NCBI GenBank assembly: GCA_033721915.1
Contig: JAWWAC010000006.1
Location: forward strand, 38,984-102,983
Direction of reading: 5' to 3'
Length of the DNA: 64,000 bases
Source of the DNA: REBR01 sp033721915
GTDB taxonomy: Bacteria > Pseudomonadota > Gammaproteobacteria > Pseudomonadales > Oleiphilaceae
Notes under the pieces: generated by a model
Seen by the model: only the letters and a program-made list of their open reading frames with translations
Databases searched by the model: none
What the model was told of the DNA's origin: nothing
Translations under genes and position numbers: made by a program
Shown: piece by piece, positions 24,275-31,941 of the stretch
Position numbering within the stretch: position 1 is the stretch's first letter
Layout: each line of letters opens with the position of its first letter

Positions 24275-26365
24275 TTAATGGAAACCCTGGCCTTCTTCGG
24301 CGCAACGGGCCAGCAGCGGTGCCGGATCCCAGAACCCCGGTTCGGTATGGGGATTCTCCGCAAAGGGCTCCATGGCACGCAGGATGTTCATCAGTCCCAC
24401 CTGCTCGGCGTAATGCATGGGGCCGCCACGGTAGACAGGGAAGCCGTAACCGGTGAGGTAGACCATGTCAATGTCGGAGGCGCGCTGGGCGATGCCTTCC
24501 TCCAGTATGCGGGCCCCTTCGTTCACCAGTGCGTAGACACAGCGCTCGACAATTTCCTGGTTGCTGATTTTGCGTGGGGTGATGCCCAGCTCCTTGCGCA
24601 CGTCCTCCACCACCTTGTCCACTTCCGGGTCGTGCAGGGCGTTGCGGTTGCCCGGCTCATAACGATAGAAACCGGCGCCGGTCTTCTGGCCGTAACGGCC
24701 CATCTCGCAGAGACGGTCCGCCACCACCATGCGCTTGAGGTGGGGCTTCTCTTCGTACTGACGCTTGCGGATGGCCCAGCCGATATCGCCACCGGCCAGG
24801 TCCGCCATGCGCAGCGGCCCCATGGCAAAGCCGAATTTCTCGATGGCCTTGTCGATCTGCTCCACGCTGGCGCCTTCGTGCAGCATCAGCATGGCTTCAC
24901 GCTGGTAGGGGTGGATCATGCGGTTGCCGATAAAGCCGTCGCAGACACCGGAGACCACGGCGGTCTTCCTGATGGTCTTGGCCAGCTTCATGGCCGTGGC
25001 CAGCACGTCCTTGGCGGTCTTGTCGCCACGGACCACTTCCAGCAGCTTCATGATGTTGGCAGGGCTGAAGAAGTGCAGCCCGATCACATCTTCCGGGCGC
25101 TTGGTGAAGTTGGCGATCTTGTTCACATCCAGTGTGGAGGTGTTGGAGGCGAGAATGGCGCCGGGCTTGCACACCTCGTCCAGCTGCTTGAACACGGACT
25201 CTTTCACGGAGAGTTCTTCAAACACCGCCTCGATCACCAGGTCCACATCGGACAGGGGGCTGTAATCCAGTGAGGTGGTCAGCAGGTCAAGGCAGTTTTT
25301 GGCCTTGTCTTCGCTCATGCGACCTTTCTTGACCCGGCCCTCGAAGACGCTGCGGATATGGGCGATGCCACGGTCCAGGCCTTCCTGCTTCATTTCCACG
25401 ATGGTCACGGGAATACCCGCCAGCAGGAAGTTGATGCTGATGCCGGTGCCCATGGTGCCGGCGCCAATCACGCCCACGGACTGGATATCGCGGGTGGGGG
25501 TGTCGGAGGGCACATCGGCGATCTTGCTGGTCTTGCGCTCGGCGAAGAAGGCGTGGCGCAGTGCGGCGGACTCCGGGGTCTGAAGCAGGTAGGCGAAGGC
25601 ATCCCGCTCCACTTCCATGCCCTTGTCAAAGGGCTTGGTGACCGCTGCTTCCACCGCTTCCACGCATTTCAGCGGGGCCGGGTAGTTTTTCGACATGGCC
25701 CCCACGGTGGTGTGTGTAAACAGGAAGAAGCCATCCGGGTTGGGGTGCTGGCACTTGAGGTCGCGCACCTTCTTGAGGGGCAGGTTCTCGCTGACAATCT
25801 TCTTGCCCAGCTTCAGGGCCCCGTCCAGCAGGTTTCCTTCCACCAGCTCGTCCAGCAGCGGGGTGCCCTGGAATTTCTTGGCCGGCACGGTGGCGCCGGA
25901 GACGATCATGTTCACCGCCTGCTCGGCACCGATCACCCGTGGCAGTCGCTGTGTGCCACCGGCGCCGGGCAGCAGGCCCAGCTTGACCTCGGGCAGTGAG
26001 AGCTGGGCATCCGCCGTGGCGACCCGGTAATGACAGCCCAGAGCCAGCTCAAGGCCACCGCCCATGCAGGCGCCGCTGATGGCGGCGATCACGGGCTTCC
26101 TGGCGGTTTCCACATAATTGATGACGGTGCCCAGGTTGGGCTCTGCGGCCATCTTCGGGGTACCGAACTCGCTGATGTCCGCGCCGCCGGAGAAGGCCCT
26201 GTCGGAGCCGATCAGGACAATGGACTTGACCTGATCGTCCCCCTCGGCCTTGCGGATACCGTCCACAATGCCTTTTCTCAGGGCATGGCCCAGGCCGTTG
26301 ACCGGTGGGTTATCCAGCCGGATTACGGCGGATTCGCCGTTCACTTCGTAATGGGCTTGACTCAT
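24275..26365 (-). CDS. Bifunctional enoyl-CoA hydratase/3-hydroxyacyl-CoA dehydrogenase (PimF/FadJ-like)
   Basis: This protein of about 696 residues is a two-domain enzyme. The crotonase domain (residues 1-190) has the oxyanion motif FSGGADISEF, SGACMGGGLELALGCHYRVA and PEVKLGLLPGAGGTQRLPR. The dehydrogenase half starts near 295 with VGVIGAGTMGTGISINFLLA, followed by NTSTLDVNKIA, GLHFFSPANIMKLLEVVRG and two C-terminal 3HCDH domains ending YRGGPMHYAEQVGL. It is the first gene of the operon, starting after AAAGGAG at ATG 26365. The upstream region carries two palindromic operator candidates. Confidence 0.93.
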   Translation of the reverse strand: MSQAHYEVNGESAVIRLDNPPVNGLGHALRKGIVDGIRKAEGDDQVKSIVLIGSDRAFSGGADISEFGTPKMAAEPNLGTVINYVETARKPVIAAISGACMGGGLELALGCHYRVATADAQLSLPEVKLGLLPGAGGTQRLPRVIGAEQAVNMIVSGATVPAKKFQGTPLLDELVEGNLLDGALKLGKKIVSENLPLKKVRDLKCQHPNPDGFFLFTHTTVGAMSKNYPAPLKCVEAVEAAVTKPFDKGMEVERDAFAYLLQTPESAALRHAFFAERKTSKIADVPSDTPTRDIQSVGVIGAGTMGTGISINFLLAGIPVTIVEMKQEGLDRGIAHIRSVFEGRVKKGRMSEDKAKNCLDLLTTSLDYSPLSDVDLVIEAVFEELSVKESVFKQLDEVCKPGAILASNTSTLDVNKIANFTKRPEDVIGLHFFSPANIMKLLEVVRGDKTAKDVLATAMKLAKTIRKTAVVSGVCDGFIGNRMIHPYQREAMLMLHEGASVEQIDKAIEKFGFAMGPLRMADLAGGDIGWAIRKRQYEEKPHLKRMVVADRLCEMGRYGQKTGAGFYRYEPGNRNALHDPEVDKVVEDVRKELGITPRKISNQEIVERCVYALVNEGARILEEGIAQRASDIDMVYLTGYGFPVYRGGPMHYAEQVGLMNILRAMEPFAENPHTEPGFWDPAPLLARCAEEGQGFH

Positions 26366-26442
26366 GGTGGCTCCTTTTTTTTTGGATGCGGTTATGGGGC
26401 AGTCACAGGGCGGGTCACAGGGGCCGTCCCGGGAAAATTGGG

Positions 26443-26481
26443 CATACACAGGTGTATGGTTTTTCCGTACACTAATGTATG
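26443..26481. promoter_or_regulatory. Tandem 16-bp palindromes, putative TetR operators
   Basis: Site 1 (26443-26458) is a perfect palindrome, CATACAC-AG-GTGTATG. Site 2 (26466-26481) is CGTACAC-TA-ATGTATG, with one mismatched pair. Their centres are 23 bp apart, about two helical turns. They lie in the divergent promoter region between the acyl-CoA operon and the TetR gene, 78 and 99 bp from the two starts. This fits autorepression and operon control by the TetR protein. Confidence 0.8.
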
Positions 26482-26579
26482 TTGTGTGTCAGGTCAACGG
26501 ATGGCACGACCGTTCCCGCCATTTAATGAGCAGGCTAACTATATCCGCCACCACGAAGAAAGGACACCGCGACAGGATC

Positions 26580-27194
26580 ATGACTGACTCCAAGAGCACC
26601 GTCAGGCGCACCCGCAAGGGTGAGGACAAACCCCAGCTGAGTGTGGACGACTGGCTGGACGGGGCGGCCGGTGAAATCGCCGCTGGGGGTTTCGGCAATC
26701 TGCGGGTGCTGACACTGGCCAAGAAGCTGGGGGTGACCCGGGGCAGCTTTTACTGGCACTTCCGTGACCATGAGGATCTGGTGGTGCGCTTTCTCAACCG
26801 CTGGCGTGACCGCCGCCTGCACGAGCTCCGGTACTGGAAGCCCGGTGACGGGGATGTGGAGGAGGAGTTGCGGCGGATACTGGAAATACTGCTGAGCGAC
26901 GCCTCACGCAATATCCGCCGTCTGCAGGTGGAGCTGGCGGTGCGTGATTATGCCCGCCGCAATGACTATGCCGCGGGGCTGGTGCGTGAGGTGGATGAAT
27001 CGCGCATTGCCCAGAATTGCCTGCTGTTCGAGCGTCTGGGCAGCGACCCGGAACGCACACGGGATCTGTCACTGTTGCTGTACGTGGCCACCATTGGTTC
27101 CCAGGTGGTGCTGACGGGGCGTGACGGCGACCAGGACACCATACGCCGCATCGAGGGGCTGGTGGCCGGAGTGATCATGGGGCTTCGGGAATGA
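26580..27194 (+). CDS. TetR-family regulator of the acyl-CoA operon
   Basis: This protein of about 204 residues has an N-terminal helix-turn-helix (LRVLTLAKKLGVTRGSFYWH, then FRDHEDLVVRFLNRWRDRRL) with the strongly conserved TRGSFYWHF of TetR regulators. The helical C-terminal part is ligand-binding and too variable to predict its inducer. Because the divergent operon degrades acyl-CoAs, an acyl-CoA or the free acid is likely. The start at 26580 is chosen to keep the usual 40-residue lead to the helix-turn-helix. It is convergent with the DUF2156 gene with a one-base gap. Confidence 0.9.
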   Translation: MTDSKSTVRRTRKGEDKPQLSVDDWLDGAAGEIAAGGFGNLRVLTLAKKLGVTRGSFYWHFRDHEDLVVRFLNRWRDRRLHELRYWKPGDGDVEEELRRILEILLSDASRNIRRLQVELAVRDYARRNDYAAGLVREVDESRIAQNCLLFERLGSDPERTRDLSLLLYVATIGSQVVLTGRDGDQDTIRRIEGLVAGVIMGLRE

Positions 27195-27195
27195 T

Positions 27196-28266
27196 TCAGG
27201 CGCCGGCGGGGCTCTTCGACCAGGGCAGTTGCAGCACGCCGGTGCCCTGCAGAACGGACCAGAGGATGCTCAGCGCGGAGCTGTCGTCCGTGGCAATGTA
27301 CCAGCGTTTCTCCCGGCCACGGTAGCGGGTCTTGTGGTAGCTCAGTGCCTGGAAGGCGTAGAAGCGGTTGCCGTGGCGGTAAAGGAGCTGGCCTAGACGC
27401 CGCAGCAGCCAGCGGTCCCCCGGAAGGGGGTGGATGTTGTACAGGGGCGCAATGCCCAGTGACAGCTCATGAACCCCTTCCCGGTGGAACTGCGCCATGG
27501 CCTGCAGCACAATGCAGTCCAGCAGCCCCGCCGGTGCCTGCTCCGGATCCTGGCGCAGTATGTTGGCGGTGTAGCCAATCACCCGGTTGTCACGGAAATA
27601 GGGGTCGAAGAAGACATACCCCATCAGCTTACCGTCCACATAGCCGTAGAACTTGCGCACACGCCATTCATCGCCCATCACCGGCGGCCGGGTCAGAAGG
27701 CTCAGCTCTCGGTTGGCCACCGCCTTGTGCCGGCACCAGCGCCGTGAAATGCCCTGTACGGCGTCACCGTCCACCGCCTCCCAGGGCTGCTCCAGGACCC
27801 GCACCGGCATTCTGCGGCCCAGGTTGGCGGCGTGGCGGATCTGCTTCTTGTCCTTGCCGCGGACGCTGAACTCACGGCTGTCGATGCTGAACTCGGTGCC
27901 GAACTGGTTGATTCGCAGGCCCATTGTGCGGAGCTCTTCCGCCACGTCCTGGTCAATTCCCATGAACAGGTGACGGCCCGGCACCTGCTGGAGAAAGGCC
28001 CGCATCAGCCAGGGGCGGGTGCGTGGGTCGCAGATGGGATTGGCAAAGACCACATTGAAGCGCAGGCCGGGCCATTGCACCGGCTGATAGGCCACAAAGC
28101 CCAGGCCGGGTACGGCAAAGCGCAGGGCCTTTTGCTGGAGGGTGAAGTAGGCGCTGGACTGGCTGCCGTAAAGGGTCAGGAACTGCTGGCAGCTGCTCAG
28201 ATCCGGTGCCGAGGCGGAGCCGGAAGGGGCCGAAAACAGGCGTTCACTGGGTGAGATGGAAGTCAT
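27196..28266 (-). CDS. DUF2156 (phosphatidylglycerol lysyltransferase-like GNAT) protein
   Basis: This soluble protein of about 356 residues lies downstream of luxR. Typical DUF2156 segments are HLFMGIDQDVAEELRTMGLR, NQFGTEFSIDSREFSVRGKD, KKQIRHAANLGRRM, RKFYGYVDGKLMGYVFFDPY and GVHELSLGIAPLYNI. The domain is related to the catalytic half of MprF, which moves aminoacyl groups from tRNA to lipids, but the MprF membrane flippase is absent. Stand-alone members are poorly characterised acyl or aminoacyl transferases. The role here is unknown; location suggests that it belongs to the quorum-sensing locus. Confidence 0.78.
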   Translation of the reverse strand: MTSISPSERLFSAPSGSASAPDLSSCQQFLTLYGSQSSAYFTLQQKALRFAVPGLGFVAYQPVQWPGLRFNVVFANPICDPRTRPWLMRAFLQQVPGRHLFMGIDQDVAEELRTMGLRINQFGTEFSIDSREFSVRGKDKKQIRHAANLGRRMPVRVLEQPWEAVDGDAVQGISRRWCRHKAVANRELSLLTRPPVMGDEWRVRKFYGYVDGKLMGYVFFDPYFRDNRVIGYTANILRQDPEQAPAGLLDCIVLQAMAQFHREGVHELSLGIAPLYNIHPLPGDRWLLRRLGQLLYRHGNRFYAFQALSYHKTRYRGREKRWYIATDDSSALSILWSVLQGTGVLQLPWSKSPAGA

Positions 28267-28547
28267 AACCGTGTTCCGGTCGGGTGTTTGTTATTGGTCG
28301 GTTGCCGAGCGGCGTTTTATGCGCTGAATTCCACAAGCATCCCCGTTCAGCAATGGCAGTAAAAGCGGGCAGGGGCGGTTTTTTGAACGGGGCCACAGAA
28401 TGCCCCCGGGGGAAGCGGGTTTAGTGACCTGAAACACAAAGCGGAGTCCGGGAGACAGGAGGTGGGCCCGGCGTTCAGGCGCTCCCGAAACCGTTTTCCC
28501 AGGGGGCGTTGTGCCTGTCGGATGCTTTGGTCAGGCATTCTTGTTAA

Positions 28548-29276
28548 TCAGTCAGCCTGACCCGGATCAAGCAGGCCCAGGCTGACCGCCTTGACGGCGG
28601 CGGCGGTCTTGTTGGTGCAGTTGAGCTTGTTCAGGGCATTGCCGATATGAAAGCAGGCCGTTCTCTCGGAAATCCCCAGTATCTCGGCGGTTTCCCCGGC
28701 CGTTTTGCCAGCCGCAGCCCAGCGCATCACTTCCGTCTCCCTTGGCGAGAGCTGGACCTCCAGTTCCGGCGCCATGCGCGGCAGCAACACTCTCGCCATG
28801 GCGGCGTGGGTGGACTGTGTCAGCCAGACCAGCCGTGGCTGCTTGCTGCGCAGTTCGCAGCGTGTCAGTGGCTCGGCGCCCCGGGCCAGTGTCAGCAGCC
28901 CGGTATTGCCGCGGCTGTCACGGCAGGCCTGGGCCCAGCCCACACGCAGCCCGGCCGCGCGGGCATCGGACCACAGCTCGGTGGTGCGGGCAAAGACCCG
29001 GTCGGACCAGACAATGGGCATGGAGGAGTGGAGACCGTGCCGGATGGTGGGGTCCACCTCCAGGTAGCCCCTTTCCCGGTAGTGGCGGTTCCATTCCGGA
29101 CTGTAGTTGTTGAGTGTGAGGATCCGGGGCTGACTCACCGGCAGTGGCAGTCGCACTCCGTAGGCATAGTACTCGAATCCCAGGCTCTGACAGAGTTGTT
29201 CCAGGCTTTCCAGAAGACGCTGTTCGTTGCGGATCTGGGCCAGCGAGCTGATCTTTTCTTCCTGATAGTGAGTCAC
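28548..29276 (-). CDS. LuxR-family acyl-homoserine-lactone receptor
   Basis: This protein of about 242 residues has an autoinducer-binding domain with the invariant residues W62, Y66, D75, P76 and W90 (PEWNRHYRERGYLEVDPTIR). A GerE helix-turn-helix follows (LSPRETEVMRWAAAGKTAGE; ILGISERTACFHIGNALNKL). These are the residues that contact the lactone and DNA in TraR and LasR. The start is GTG 29276; no ATG is available before the ligand domain. It is divergent from the luxI-like gene, and the lux box lies between them. The DUF2156 gene follows 281 bases downstream. Confidence 0.93.
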   Translation of the reverse strand: MTHYQEEKISSLAQIRNEQRLLESLEQLCQSLGFEYYAYGVRLPLPVSQPRILTLNNYSPEWNRHYRERGYLEVDPTIRHGLHSSMPIVWSDRVFARTTELWSDARAAGLRVGWAQACRDSRGNTGLLTLARGAEPLTRCELRSKQPRLVWLTQSTHAAMARVLLPRMAPELEVQLSPRETEVMRWAAAGKTAGETAEILGISERTACFHIGNALNKLNCTNKTAAAVKAVSLGLLDPGQAD

Positions 29277-29374
29277 CGGTGACGTACCTCCCTGTGGCCG
29301 GTTTTAAAAGATGACCTCCCGTCATCGTTCCTTGATGGTATCAGATTTTACCGCCAGGTAACGGACCCCGCCGG

Positions 29375-29394
29375 ACCTGTTAGAACTTACAGTT
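29375..29394 (+). promoter_or_regulatory. lux box of the luxI-like promoter
   Basis: The 20-mer ACCTGTTAGAACTTACAGTT has the lux-box layout, with ACCTGT and ACAG-T arms around an eight-base core, and closely resembles the Vibrio fischeri luxI box. A -10-like TTTAAT lies at 29416-29421, predicting a start near 29428. The box would then be centred at about -43.5, overlapping the -35 position as in LuxR-activated promoters. Confidence 0.82.
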
Positions 29395-29469
29395 ATCCTG
29401 TCCCACCTGATTGCTTTTAATAGGAATTACACGGAAGTCATAAAATCGCCATGATAAGGATCTTCAGGG

Positions 29470-30078
29470 ATGCGATGTATTTCAGGAACCATGCAAAATC
29501 TTCCGCAGGAGCTCTGGCAGCGCCTGGAACGTTATCGTTTCCGGGTCTTTGTCCAGCATCTTGGCTGGGATATGCCCCATGTGCCGGCGAGCGTGCCGGG
29601 AGGCGAGCGGGATCAGTTCGACCAGCCGGATACCCTGTATGTAATCGCCCTCAGTGATAACGACGGGGAGATTATTGGCTGCGCCCGTCTGCTTCCCACC
29701 CTCAGGCCTTACCTGCTCAGAGAGGTGTTTCCCATGCTGCTGGGGGATCAGCCGCTTCCCTCCAGGGCGGATCTCTGGGAGCTGTCCCGTTTTGCCGCAC
29801 TGGACCTGTCGGCGTTGTCGAAGCGTCGCCAGGGCCAGGTTTCCTCGCCCCATGCACGGAAGCTTATCCGGGCGGTGATGGGTTGCGTCGCCCGGCGTGG
29901 AGGGCATGAGTTGATCACCGCCTCTCCGGTGGCCATGGCCCGGCTGTTGCGACACAACGGCATTGCCGCCAGCTGTGCCGGACCGGTCTGTCTGGTGGAT
30001 GGCGAGCGGCTCTGTGCGTTTCGCATGAGCACAAAACTGGGGCTTTTGAACCGTAGACACCCGGTCTCTGTTGTTTAG
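29470..30078 (+). CDS. LuxI-family acyl-homoserine-lactone synthase (LasI-like)
   Basis: This protein of about 202 residues has all LuxI landmarks: the N-terminal Arg, Phe and Trp in YRFRVFVQHLGWD; two Asp in QFDQPDTLYVIA; Arg in IIGCARLLPT; and Glu/Arg in WELSRFAALDL. The order FPMLLGDQPLP resembles LasI more than LuxI. It makes an N-acyl-homoserine lactone from SAM and an acyl carrier. ATG 29470 has AAGGA nine bases upstream; ATG 29491 is the alternative. It is preceded by a lux box (positive feedback) and followed by a degenerate AMP-binding gene. Confidence 0.92.
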   Translation: MRCISGTMQNLPQELWQRLERYRFRVFVQHLGWDMPHVPASVPGGERDQFDQPDTLYVIALSDNDGEIIGCARLLPTLRPYLLREVFPMLLGDQPLPSRADLWELSRFAALDLSALSKRRQGQVSSPHARKLIRAVMGCVARRGGHELITASPVAMARLLRHNGIAASCAGPVCLVDGERLCAFRMSTKLGLLNRRHPVSVV

Positions 30079-30090
30079 GAGGTGCGATCC

Positions 30091-30117
30091 ATGAAAAAGA
30101 GCGGACGGAGGCTCTGA
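30091..30117 (+). CDS. Possible 8-codon leader ORF between luxI and the AMP-binding gene
   Basis: ATG AAA AAG AGC GGA CGG AGG CTC TGA encodes MKKSGRRL. AGGAGG (30077-30082) overlaps the luxI stop and lies eight bases before this ATG, stronger than most sites in the window. It ends 19 bases before the next gene. It may keep ribosomes moving from luxI into the next gene, or may be a chance frame. Confidence 0.35.
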   Translation: MKKSGRRL

Positions 30118-30136
30118 CTCTTACAGGGAGGGTGCC

Positions 30137-31384
30137 ATGTTTGTATCACTGTTCCGCAGCTTTGCTGCGGCCAATCCAGCCAAACCGGCCGTGGTCTGTG
30201 CCAATGCCTCTATCACTTACGGTCAGATGGAGCTGGAGGTACGACGGGTGAGCAAGTCTCTGGCACTGATGGAGGTGGAGCAGGGCAGTCGGGTGGTTCT
30301 GGCCTTGCCCAACAGCATTCACACCCTGGTGCTCTACCATGCCCTGGCGGACTGCGGTGCCGTGATCATCCCCCTGTCACGGGACCTGACCGTGGAGGCC
30401 ATTGCCCACTGTGTGGAGGATGCGCGGCCCCGCTTCTGTCTGGTTTCCGGGGGGCTGGCGCTATGCTACCAGAAGGTGTGTGCGGCACTGGGGGTGGGGC
30501 AGGTGGTCTCCGAGTGCACCCGGCCTTACAGCCTGACGGAGATGGTGAGCCGGGACCCGGCCTGCATAAGGCCATTGCCGAAGATACTGCCGGATCATGA
30601 ATTGATGATCCACTATCACTGGAGGCCCCAGCGGCAAAGCCGCAGCCACTGGTCGGGAGTGGTGCAGACGCACCGCCACCTTATCCAGCGCCTGTTGAGC
30701 TGGTCCCACAGCGCCGGCCTGGGTGCCGCTGACAGCACCCTGTGTGCGGACGCCCTGAGTGACCCACTGGCCCTGGAAACACTGGCCCTTCCGGCACTGG
30801 CCACCGGCCAGACACTGCACCTTATGGATCCGGTGGCAGCGTCACCCCAGCGGGTTGTCCGCAGGATCCGCGATCACGGAATCCGGGTGTTTGGCAGCCG
30901 CCCGGACTTTTACCGGCAACTGCTGATGGGGGCCGCCGGTTCCGTTGGCGGTGACGACACGGATCTGTCCTCATTGCGCATTGCGCTGTGCGATACCGCC
31001 GGGCTGGCAGGAAATCCGGCGCCGGAGTTCCGGCGGTGCTTTGCGGCATCCCTCAACTATGCCTTCAGCCTGCCCCAGACGGGGCTGGCACTGGTGGATT
31101 TCACCGGGGCAGATTGCGATGGGGGCATCCCCATCGGACAACCCATAGAGGGAGTCCGTGCCAGCCTGAAACACAGCGAGTCAGGGTGGGACGGTGTGGG
31201 TGAGCTGTACCTGCGCTCGGAGCATTTCGCCCAGCGCAATACGGCCCGGAAAGCACTGCTGGATGGTCTTGGCGGGGTTGCCACCGGGATCCTGGTCAGG
31301 CGCCATGGCGGGCGGTTTTACCGGCTGGATGAGTGGGCGCCGAGTGGTGTCCATGAAAGCCCGGGTGTTTACCTGCCGGCCTGA
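30137..31384 (+). CDS. AMP-binding (ANL superfamily) protein, degenerate
   Basis: This protein of about 415 residues aligns with the N-terminal domain of acyl-CoA ligases and adenylation domains (ANPAKPAVVCANASITYGQM; VVLALPNSIHTLVLYHALAD; CGAVIIPLSRDL). The small C-terminal domain that completes catalysis is absent. The core motifs are destroyed: at residues 158-180 the ATP loop reads MIHYHWRPQRQSRSHWSGVV where YTSGTTGxPKG is expected. LNYAFSLPQTGLAL replaces YGxTE, and ATGI replaces the TGD motif. It probably does not adenylate. Its place after luxI suggests a regulatory or carrier role. Confidence 0.78.
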   Translation: MFVSLFRSFAAANPAKPAVVCANASITYGQMELEVRRVSKSLALMEVEQGSRVVLALPNSIHTLVLYHALADCGAVIIPLSRDLTVEAIAHCVEDARPRFCLVSGGLALCYQKVCAALGVGQVVSECTRPYSLTEMVSRDPACIRPLPKILPDHELMIHYHWRPQRQSRSHWSGVVQTHRHLIQRLLSWSHSAGLGAADSTLCADALSDPLALETLALPALATGQTLHLMDPVAASPQRVVRRIRDHGIRVFGSRPDFYRQLLMGAAGSVGGDDTDLSSLRIALCDTAGLAGNPAPEFRRCFAASLNYAFSLPQTGLALVDFTGADCDGGIPIGQPIEGVRASLKHSESGWDGVGELYLRSEHFAQRNTARKALLDGLGGVATGILVRRHGGRFYRLDEWAPSGVHESPGVYLPA

Positions 31385-31457
31385 ATCCCACGGGGGTCCG
31401 GAAAGGCAGCGAATCCACCGGACGGTGTCGGGTGTCAAGGGACAGGGTGCCTGTGGG

Positions 31458-31919
31458 CTAAAGGCGCTGGTAAAACCACACAGGCTCCCCGGTGTAAGCT
31501 TCTGGCGCCGTCCCCTCTATGGATGTCTGCTCCGGTGGCAGCCGCCGTCTCTGGTAGCGCTCCCCCAGCCTTTCATAGCGGTCCAGCCGCTGCAGAGTGT
31601 CGGTCTGGATCCACAACAGCTCCCCCGCCACACTGGCGTCGTCATCCGGCACCAGGTTCAGCCCCTCCCGGCGATAACCCTGCACCCGTGCCGGGGTGCT
31701 CTCAACCCACTGGCCAGTGACCAGAAGGCGCACCAGTGGGTTGCGCAGGGTGCCGTAGACAAAGAGCCCGTGATGCTGGCCCTCCTGCAGTGCCACACTC
31801 TGCTCGGGTGGCTCATAGCCAAAGGGGCTCAGCAGGATCAGCCAGAGGTAGAAGGCCAGGGCCAGTAGCAACCCGCCGCTACCGGTCAACAGCCACAGTA
31901 ATCGCCTCTTGCCACTCAT
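31458..31919 (-). CDS. Membrane-anchored gamma-glutamylcyclotransferase-like (AIG2) protein
   Basis: This protein of about 153 residues has an N-terminal membrane anchor (LLWLLTGSGGLLLALAFYLW) and a GGCT/AIG2-like domain starting with the signature HGLFVYGTLRNPLVRLLVTG. VQGYRREGLNLVPDD and VAGELLWIQTDTLQRLDRYE follow. The last contains the conserved acidic end (LDRYE) next to the catalytic position. Family enzymes release 5-oxoproline from gamma-glutamyl compounds. The anchor is unusual. It lies 22 bases downstream of pncB on the same strand. Confidence 0.82.
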   Translation of the reverse strand: MSGKRRLLWLLTGSGGLLLALAFYLWLILLSPFGYEPPEQSVALQEGQHHGLFVYGTLRNPLVRLLVTGQWVESTPARVQGYRREGLNLVPDDDASVAGELLWIQTDTLQRLDRYERLGERYQRRRLPPEQTSIEGTAPEAYTGEPVWFYQRL

Positions 31920-31941
31920 TGACGGTCTCCGTGGCGTTGTC

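Noticed and set aside
24260..25273. Open frame of about 337 codons antisense to the hydratase/dehydrogenase gene
   Set aside because: Complement of a well-conserved gene; composition is typical of antisense shadows.
28347..28538. 63-codon frame in the gap between luxR and the DUF2156 gene
   Set aside because: No Shine-Dalgarno, no recognisable domain, and atypical Cys/Pro-rich composition; left unannotated.
28512..28545. Second lux box upstream of the DUF2156 gene
   Set aside because: CCTG and CAGG arms are present but separated by 14 bases instead of 10, so it does not fit the lux-box spacing.
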